Shown piece by piece: positions 30,597 through 35,895 of a stretch of DNA of 35,895 nucleotides (positions within the stretch are counted from its first letter, which is position 1; each line of letters opens with the position of its first letter). The stretch is from JAKAVK01 sp964419095 (GTDB taxonomy: Archaea; Micrarchaeota; Micrarchaeia; Micrarchaeales; CABMGC01). The position numbers and the translations under genes were made by a program. Location: assembly GCA_964419095.1 (NCBI GenBank), contig CAYQOG010000006.1, positions 1-35,895 on the forward strand. Direction: 5' to 3'. A model generated the notes under the pieces. That model searched no databases, was not told the DNA's origin, and saw only the letters and a program-made list of their open reading frames with translations.

Positions 30597-31520
30597 TCAC
30601 CTTCGCGCTTTATGCGCCATATAGAACAGGCAGAGCAGGGAAACTATAACTATTGCCATTCCGGCGGTCGTGAATGCAATCACGTAGTTTGAGGTCTGGG
30701 CGTTATTTGCATACGCGGTTATAGGCTGGGTTCCAAAAAGATATGGATACTGGACCATGCCATACAAGTTTACGCTTATTATTAGTGATGCCATAAGCGC
30801 GTACTTTGCGAGCGTTGAAGATCTCATTGCCAGAATTCCCGTGACTCCCATCGCTATGAGAGCGATTATCGGCAGGTATATCCTATGGGAGAGGTTTGTC
30901 GCCAGTTGGGGAGCATAATTCGTTATTGCAAGAACCACAAGGACCAGCGAGAGAACCATTCCTGCAATTCCGCTGTACCTGAATCGCCCTACGTCGAAAT
31001 AGATGATTGCAGAAGATACCGATAATATTAGCACCGCGAGAAGCATTAGGAGGCTGAATCCGCTGGTCAGCAAGGCAGTGGCATCTATGCTCTTTGTTAT
31101 GATGTTTATCCCTATTCCGCTCGCCCCGGAGCTCAATGCATACGTGATTATTGCGGCTATTGCAAGTGTCGAAACCGCATATATGCGCACGTATGTCTTC
31201 TCGTTTAACTTGGCGCGGGTCAGCTCGCTGTATGCTATGAAGAGATTGCGCAATACAAGGAATATTCCTCCAAAAAGCACCAGGGCTACATACGCATAGC
31301 CTATGGTGTTCAGGAGCAGCGGGTATGCGGCCTCAAGATTGACAAGATAGAACACTGCGAAGGTGCCGTCTATGGCCCAGATCGGGAGGAGGTACTTCTT
31401 CAGTTTCCTTCCGTATTCGGAGTATCTGGCGAGTGAAATTACCGATATTCCGATCTCTATCATGAAGAAGGCAAGGAAGACAGAGAGTATGAAGTAATTT
31501 TCAATATAGAGCAGATCCAT
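30597..31520 (-). CDS. cydB: Cytochrome bd ubiquinol oxidase subunit II-like (CydB)
   Basis: A 307-residue polytopic protein (about 8-9 helices). It starts IENYFILSVFLAFFMIEIGIS with the glutamate expected in the first CydB helix, and later has VQYPYLFGTQPITAY, resembling the CydB YPY motif. CydB supports heme assembly and the proton/oxygen path of cytochrome bd. Bacterial CydB is about 340-380 residues, so this is short and divergent. It overlaps cydA by 20 bases and is the last gene of the operon. The assignment relies strongly on its pairing with CydA. Confidence 0.82.
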   Translation of the reverse strand: MDLLYIENYFILSVFLAFFMIEIGISVISLARYSEYGRKLKKYLLPIWAIDGTFAVFYLVNLEAAYPLLLNTIGYAYVALVLFGGIFLVLRNLFIAYSELTRAKLNEKTYVRIYAVSTLAIAAIITYALSSGASGIGINIITKSIDATALLTSGFSLLMLLAVLILSVSSAIIYFDVGRFRYSGIAGMVLSLVLVVLAITNYAPQLATNLSHRIYLPIIALIAMGVTGILAMRSSTLAKYALMASLIISVNLYGMVQYPYLFGTQPITAYANNAQTSNYVIAFTTAGMAIVIVSLLCLFYMAHKARR

Positions 31521-32856
31521 TTTTTGACACCAGTTCTTTCTTCAACGGCCTCCTGTCGAATATCCTCTTCAGTATGACAGCGGTCATCGGGATTACTATG
31601 ATATAAAATATTCCGAAGAGTATTGCAAGCGGAAGAATCGAGGAGGAATAGTTCGCAGCCTGGTCCACGGTCATAACGTTGTATATTATCCATGGCTGCC
31701 TGCCTACCTCTGCCATTATCCAGCCTCCCTCCAGGAGCACTACCACTATACAGGAGCATAGGATGGTAAGCCATGCCATTATCCTTATGCGGAATGGATC
31801 CCTCTTTAGTAGCATTAGAAGTATCAGGAATGCAACGAAGAGAGCTATCCCGAACCCAAGGAATACGAGCATGTCGAATATATCGTGTATGAAGAGCGGC
31901 GGCCAGGTATTTCTTGGATAGCTGCTAAGCCCAGGCACGCTCCCGTTGGCGCTTCCCGTGGCAAGGATGCTCTGCAGGTTTGGAATTTCAATGTATCCTG
32001 TCATTGCATTGCCGGAAAGGAATCCCCCGATGTATTCGGGCGCATGGGTCTGGGGCGCGAGATCGCCTTCTATGGCGGCGAACTTTTCAGGCTGCTGCGC
32101 GTAGAGCTGGCTGAGCGAGAGCGGTCCAGTTATGACAGTAACGTATATTGCTATCGCGACCACAGGAAATGCCAGCCTCGCCGCTTTCCTGTAATACGCT
32201 TTCAGCCTCTGGTCATTCGCGCGCATGAACATGAAGATGAAGTATCCTACGAGTATGAATGCTCCTGCAAGATATGTAGTGGAAAGGACATGGATTATCT
32301 CAAGGCTTGACGAAGGGGAATTGAAGACCGCAAGGGGATTTACTCCTGTTACCGTGCCATTCTGCAGGTAGGCAGGTATGTTGAATCCCACGGGCGTGTT
32401 CATGAAGGCATTGAGCATGGTTATGAAGACCCCTGACAGTGTCGCGGCAGATGCCGCTATCAGCATAATGATTGCAGGAGTGTATTTGCCGGATACCTTG
32501 TCCCTGAAGTAGAGGTATGAAGCAAGGAAAATAGCCTCGGTGAAGAAGGCAAAGACCTCCGCAACCACGGGAAGTATTGCCACCTGTCCCACAAGCGCCA
32601 TGAACTTTGGCCAGAGGAATGCCAATTCGAGCGCAACTATGGTGCCTGATGCCGTGCCCACCGCAAAGAGCACTATAAGCGCGGTGGACAGCCGCTTTGC
32701 AAGTATTGCATAGTCCTTGTCTCCGCTCCTCGCGGCCGAGAATTCTGCAAGGAATATCAGGAACGGTATGACTATACCCAGGGTCACGATGAGTATGTGC
32801 ACTCCCAGCGAGTATCCCATCAGCGCCCTGTCAAATACTGAAAAATCCATATCCAA
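31501..32856 (-). CDS. cydA: Cytochrome bd oxidase subunit I (CydA), short Q-loop
   Basis: A 451-residue oxidase subunit. H20 (GYSLGVHILI) matches the high-spin heme ligand H19 of E. coli, and H189 (IIHVLSTTYLAGAF) the b558 ligand. M329 in the FDMLVFLGFG helix is the likely second b558 ligand. E100, E107 (EAIFLASYLY), QQPEKFAAIEG and GRQPW are kept. The Q-loop is short, as in non-E. coli-type enzymes. It reduces oxygen to water with quinol and a proton gradient. The start is TTG 32856 with GAGGT just upstream, overlapping the stop region of the previous gene; ATG 32850 is possible. Confidence 0.94.
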   Translation of the reverse strand: MDMDFSVFDRALMGYSLGVHILIVTLGIVIPFLIFLAEFSAARSGDKDYAILAKRLSTALIVLFAVGTASGTIVALELAFLWPKFMALVGQVAILPVVAEVFAFFTEAIFLASYLYFRDKVSGKYTPAIIMLIAASAATLSGVFITMLNAFMNTPVGFNIPAYLQNGTVTGVNPLAVFNSPSSSLEIIHVLSTTYLAGAFILVGYFIFMFMRANDQRLKAYYRKAARLAFPVVAIAIYVTVITGPLSLSQLYAQQPEKFAAIEGDLAPQTHAPEYIGGFLSGNAMTGYIEIPNLQSILATGSANGSVPGLSSYPRNTWPPLFIHDIFDMLVFLGFGIALFVAFLILLMLLKRDPFRIRIMAWLTILCSCIVVVLLEGGWIMAEVGRQPWIIYNVMTVDQAANYSSSILPLAILFGIFYIIVIPMTAVILKRIFDRRPLKKELVSKNGSALY

Positions 32857-32862
32857 TAGACC

Positions 32863-33567
32863 TCATACGAAGCCCAGCCAGAGCAGGAGAATCCCTATGA
32901 ACTCGCTGAAGTAGAGCAGCACGGGGTATGAGACTATGTATAGCGTTCCAGCTATGCTTACGACTATTACTCCGGCTATTATGCTCAGCATCTTCGGGCT
33001 CCTTTTCTGCATGTAACTTTGTGCGGCAACTATGACAAGTATGGCGGCTGCAGGGAAGGTTGCGAGCGATGAGGCAATGATTACAGGCAGCGGGAGGCTG
33101 CCGAATACTATGTAACCCTCGATGATGTTTCCCACGGGCCAGGCGGCAAGCGAGTAAATGGTGATCACGGCAACTGCGGCGATGAATGCGGCATATAATT
33201 TTACAAGTCCCCTGCCGTTCTTCTTCAGGTAGAGCGACCCGAGCGCAAGGAATTCCACAAGAAGCGTAACGATGAACAAGTACGTTGATATCAGCAGATT
33301 CGAGTATATCCCGTATGCGAATGCTATTTCAAGGATTACGCCAGCCGTGAAGAGCCAGAGCCCAAGGCTCCACCAGAAAAAGGGCTTCTGCTTCCTTTTC
33401 ATGCAGACAGTGGTTATGTAGACGGCCAGCAGCGCGCTCATTGTCGCGATTATGACTGTTCCTATTTCCACAACCGCCTGTGTTGACTTCACAATCAGCA
33501 CGATGGCGATGCTAAGAACCGTTACAATGATGACGCCCCACTTGACGAGGCTTTCCATCGACCGCAT
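32863..33567 (-). CDS. Unknown polytopic membrane protein upstream of cydAB
   Basis: A 234-residue protein with about 7-8 membrane helices: ~10-27, 35-55, 65-85, 90-108, 122-142, 155-180 and 195-230. I see no motif and do not recognise a family. Loops are short and include KRKQKPFFWWSLG. It is the first gene of the cyd operon. Its stop sits inside TGAGGTCTATTG, so the ribosome binding site and TTG start of cydA follow within a few bases. That tight coupling suggests a role in bd oxidase assembly, quinone binding or heme handling. A TATA-like TTTAATAAATATG lies upstream. Confidence 0.7.
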   Translation of the reverse strand: MRSMESLVKWGVIIVTVLSIAIVLIVKSTQAVVEIGTVIIATMSALLAVYITTVCMKRKQKPFFWWSLGLWLFTAGVILEIAFAYGIYSNLLISTYLFIVTLLVEFLALGSLYLKKNGRGLVKLYAAFIAAVAVITIYSLAAWPVGNIIEGYIVFGSLPLPVIIASSLATFPAAAILVIVAAQSYMQKRSPKMLSIIAGVIVVSIAGTLYIVSYPVLLYFSEFIGILLLWLGFV

Positions 33568-33739
33568 GAATAGAATGAGACGGTCATATTTATTAAATGA
33601 GGCTTCGTTGGCGCGGAAAAAATAATATTTTGCCCTGAATTATTTTGATTTTCTGTCCAAATCACTACACAAAGCGCATAGTAAAGCTTTTTATGCTTAC
33701 TTATTTATACTATGCAACTATAAGTCTGGGGCGCGTGGA

Positions 33740-34159
33740 TTGTCTGGGAGAACCGTAGTCAACAGGTACAGCCTGTTCATCTCTGACCTGCACAAGGCGA
33801 TCAAGAACAAGGAGGCTGCGAAAGCAGAGTGCATGCTGAGGAAAAAAGCTGCGCTGATAGCCTCATTATCATCAAGCCACTCCTGGAAGACATACGAATA
33901 TTTCAACGACAACGCCCAGTTCGACAAGGAGGCGATAACAAGCGAGAAAAGGAGCGCCTTCGAAAAAGGATGGATGGAGATAAACGAGGACGATGTCGAG
34001 GAGGTTATCTCGCTTGGCATGAGCGAATACGCATTCTCCATGTGGCTCTTCTACACAATGGATAATAAGGCCGATAAGATGGAGTACTCCGCGCTCTTCG
34101 ACCTGGTAAAGAAGGAGTTCGCCTACGGCCTTGAACCGATAGAGCGAATCATTGAATAA
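33740..34159 (+). CDS. Unknown soluble helical protein
   Basis: A 139-residue protein from a TTG at 33740, with a likely TATA box TTATTTATAC at 33701-33710. It is mostly helical and charged, for example NRYSLFISDLHKAIKNKEAAKAECML and MEINEDDVEEVISLGMSEYAFSMW. No membrane segment or known motif is seen. The end is 23 bases before kae1 on the same strand, so cotranscription with the KEOPS genes is possible. An RNA-modification-related role would be speculation. Confidence 0.55.
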   Translation: MSGRTVVNRYSLFISDLHKAIKNKEAAKAECMLRKKAALIASLSSSHSWKTYEYFNDNAQFDKEAITSEKRSAFEKGWMEINEDDVEEVISLGMSEYAFSMWLFYTMDNKADKMEYSALFDLVKKEFAYGLEPIERIIE

Positions 34160-34182
34160 GCTTTTCCTATACTAATTATGCT

Positions 34183-35160
34183 ATGGCTGTAATAGGCATA
34201 GAGAGCAGTGCGCACACTTTCGGAGTTGGAATAGTAGAGAAGGGCAAGGTCCTGGCCAATGAGAAGGAGATGTACAGGATAGGAAGCGCGGGGATGATAC
34301 CGAACGCGGTAGCGGAATTTCACATAAGCAACGCGAGCGCAGTGATAAACAGGGCAATTGAGAAGGCAGGGCTGACAAAGAAAGAGATTGCCGGGGTAGG
34401 GTATACCAGAGGACCGGGAATGGGCCCGTGCCTGCAGGTTGGCCAGCTCTCTGCAAAGATGCTTGCAAAGCGCCTTGGAGTCAGGATAGTTCCTGTCAAC
34501 CACGGAGTCGGGCACATAGAAGCCGCAAGGATCTTCTCCGGGCTAAAGAATCCCATTGCGCTTTATGTCAGCGGCGGCAACTCACAGATACTCAAGATAT
34601 CAGAAAGGCCTTTCCGCCGCTACAGGGTTCTTGGAGAGACCTTCGATATAGGCATAGGGAACATGCTCGACACCTTTGCGAGGTCGATAAAACTTAACCC
34701 TGCATGGGGCTCAACCGTAGACAAGTTTGCAAAGGGAGGAAAGTATGTGGAGTTGCCATACAATGTAAAGGGCATGGACTTCTCCTTCACAGGCCTCATG
34801 ACAAAGGCGGAGATGCTTTCCAAGAAGCACAGCAAGCAGGATCTCTGCTTCTCCCTTGAGGAGACTGCCTTCGCGATGCTCTGCGAGACTGCGGAGAGGG
34901 CGCTACTTCTCAGCAACAGCGATGAGATCTGCGTATGCGGGGGAGTCGCCCAGAGCGCCAGGCTCAGGGAGATGCTAGGGCTTATGGCAAAGGAGCATAA
35001 TGCAAGATTCGGCTTCTGCGCAAATGAATTCAATGCGGACAACGGCGCGATGATAGCGCTTGTGGCAGAGAGAATGCTCAACGCCGGGTATTCGATGTCT
35101 TTTGACAAGTGCGACATAGAGCAGAGGTACAGGGTAGACGCGGCAATGGTGTTCGCATGA
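34183..35160 (+). CDS. kae1: tRNA N6-threonylcarbamoyladenosine transferase Kae1
   Basis: A 325-residue ASKHA-fold enzyme. It starts VIGIESSAHTFGVGIVE and has VNHGVGHIEAAR with the metal-binding H107 and H111, LYVSGGNSQIL and the late ICVCGGVAQSARL. With Bud32 and the other KEOPS subunits it transfers threonylcarbamoyl to A37 of ANN-reading tRNAs. Length is normal for archaeal Kae1. In many archaea kae1 and bud32 are fused; here they are separate genes with an ATGA overlap. The Sua5 and Cgi121 partners are not in the window. Confidence 0.96.
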   Translation: MAVIGIESSAHTFGVGIVEKGKVLANEKEMYRIGSAGMIPNAVAEFHISNASAVINRAIEKAGLTKKEIAGVGYTRGPGMGPCLQVGQLSAKMLAKRLGVRIVPVNHGVGHIEAARIFSGLKNPIALYVSGGNSQILKISERPFRRYRVLGETFDIGIGNMLDTFARSIKLNPAWGSTVDKFAKGGKYVELPYNVKGMDFSFTGLMTKAEMLSKKHSKQDLCFSLEETAFAMLCETAERALLLSNSDEICVCGGVAQSARLREMLGLMAKEHNARFGFCANEFNADNGAMIALVAERMLNAGYSMSFDKCDIEQRYRVDAAMVFA

Positions 35161-35741
35161 TGGTGAGCGAAGGCGCAGAGGCAAAGATATACTCTGCAAG
35201 GATATTCGGAGAGGAGCTTCTCGTTAAAAAAAGAGAGGTGAAGAGTTACAGGATTCCGCAGCTCGATGTCTCGATACGCAAATTGAGGACAAAGAAGGAA
35301 GCTAGGGTCATGAGTGCTTTGCTTGCTGCCGGGATCCCTGTGCCTAGGATTATTGCACTTGGAGAATTCACAGTCTACATGGAAAGGCTTGATGGGAAGC
35401 TTATGAAAGATTTTAGATTCGGCAAGCAGGAAATCAGGAATTCTGGAGAGATACTCGCAAGGATGCATGGCATTGACATAGTCCACGGAGACTTCACTCC
35501 AGCAAACATAATGGTAGATGCAGGAGAGGTCCATGTGATAGACTTCGGGCTGTCTGAATTCAGCAAGGATGCCGAGGAGAAAGCGCTCGACATTCTGCTC
35601 ATGAAAAGATCTATCACTCCTGAGATGTACAAGGAGTTCAGGGAAGGCTATGCCAAGGTCTCGAAAGACTCAAAGGCGATATTAAACAGACTTGCAAAGA
35701 TAGAGAGCAGGGGCAGATATCAGACGAGAACGCTTATGTGA
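35157..35741 (+). CDS. bud32: KEOPS kinase Bud32
   Basis: A 194-residue small protein kinase with GAEAKIYSARIFGEELLVKKREVKSY (nucleotide-binding start and lysine), IVHGDFTPANIM (catalytic loop), VHVIDFGLSEFS (DFG) and KALDILLMKRSI, as in Bud32/PRPK. It supports the tRNA-t6A reaction as the ATPase of KEOPS. The C-terminus ends RGRYQTRT, close to the conserved basic RGRY tail. ATG 35157 overlaps the kae1 stop (ATGA); ATG 35160 is an alternative. It lies four bases from the convergent protease gene's stop. Confidence 0.94.
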   Translation: MMVSEGAEAKIYSARIFGEELLVKKREVKSYRIPQLDVSIRKLRTKKEARVMSALLAAGIPVPRIIALGEFTVYMERLDGKLMKDFRFGKQEIRNSGEILARMHGIDIVHGDFTPANIMVDAGEVHVIDFGLSEFSKDAEEKALDILLMKRSITPEMYKEFREGYAKVSKDSKAILNRLAKIESRGRYQTRTLM

Positions 35742-35745
35742 CTAG

Positions 35746-35895
35746 TTATTTGGCAGGCAGAAGCAAGAATTCATCTTTCTCCAGTGTGCCTTTCTTTGGA
35801 TCTACCTTAAGGCCGACCGATTCAAGCGCAATGACTCCGATAAGAACCTTCTCCATAGTATCAGATATCCAGATCGGAGAGTAAGTTTGTATCCC
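35746..35895 (-). CDS. C-terminal part of a retropepsin-like (clan AA) aspartic protease
   Basis: A minus-strand frame runs from the window end to a TAA at 35746-35748, giving 49 residues. It contains WISDTMEKVLIGVIALESVG and then LKVDPKKGTLEKDE, resembling the end of archaeal clan AA aspartic protease-like proteins, where LIG-x-x-xLE-x-xGL-x-VDP is common. The catalytic DTG region is outside the window. The family call is tentative because only the tail is visible. Confidence 0.55.
   Translation of the reverse strand, partial: GIQTYSPIWISDTMEKVLIGVIALESVGLKVDPKKGTLEKDEFLLLPAK

Noticed and set aside
1..35895. CRISPR arrays, insertion sequences, rRNA genes or a replication origin
   Set aside because: No regularly spaced direct repeats, transposase, terminal inverted repeats, rRNA core motifs or Cdc6/ORB-like cluster were seen in the window.

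Overview
The window is archaeal. It encodes Spt4 and the RNA polymerase stalk subunit Rpo7, the KEOPS pair Kae1/Bud32, an archaeal-type ProRS and AlaX. It also has a tRNA-Trp with an intron between positions 37 and 38, a C/D box sRNA, and TATA boxes about 26 nt upstream of leaderless starts. The mix of short intergenic spaces, many small membrane or secreted proteins, a cytochrome bd oxidase, a DipZ-like redox pair and a large Ser/Thr/Asn-rich surface-protein island suggests a small-genome DPANN lineage such as Micrarchaeota (ARMAN-like). That placement is inference. A run of 100 N at 20436-20535 shows that this is a draft scaffold.

Layout. 1-685: end of an unknown gene and a DUF2283/toxin-like pair. 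759-5168: a six-gene operon resembling a minimal type IV secretion system (VirB2-, VirB6-, VirB3/VirB4N- and VirB4-ATPase-like, plus two unknown proteins). 5158-6392 (minus): spt4, rpo7 and a PIN-domain gene, the conserved archaeal transcription/ribosome cluster. 6468-6996: a decayed uppP. 7008-9791: an Fe-S scaffold, RidA, threonine dehydratase and AlaX. 9847-9919: tRNA-Gln. 10018-10489: a RelB/RelE-like toxin-antitoxin pair. 10707-12957: a small membrane protein, an SPFH protein, a C/D box sRNA and a glutamate-5-kinase-like protein. 12954-15015 (minus): ProRS and a HAD phosphatase.

15076-25875 is a surface island. It holds a membrane protein with an extremely basic cytosolic tail, a two-repeat protein with a Cys-bounded domain, a 671-residue surface protein translationally coupled to a MinD/ParA ATPase, and a giant (>1480 residue) adhesin-like protein with two DUF2341-like repeats that ends in the same Cys-bounded domain. 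The intron-containing tRNA-Trp, a Nudix hydrolase and a second MinD/ParA ATPase follow.

25910-33567: an MFS exporter, a PIG-L deacetylase, a small helical protein, a CcdA-like thiol transporter whose first membrane segment has moved to the C-terminus, a TlpA/DipZ-like thioredoxin, and cytochrome bd subunits II and I with an upstream unknown membrane protein. 33740-35895: an unknown protein, Kae1, Bud32 and the C-terminus of a retropepsin-like aspartic protease.

Functional threads. RidA next to threonine dehydratase fits detoxification of the enamine product. CcdA plus TlpA could supply thiol-disulfide exchange to the Cys-bounded surface domains. The MinD-like ATPases may position surface structures. 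The T4SS-like operon could be a DNA or protein transfer or cell-contact apparatus. The most unusual items are the permuted CcdA, the reduced T4SS with a split VirB4, the shared Cys-bounded surface domain, and the tRNA-Trp intron that keeps only a C34-targeting guide.
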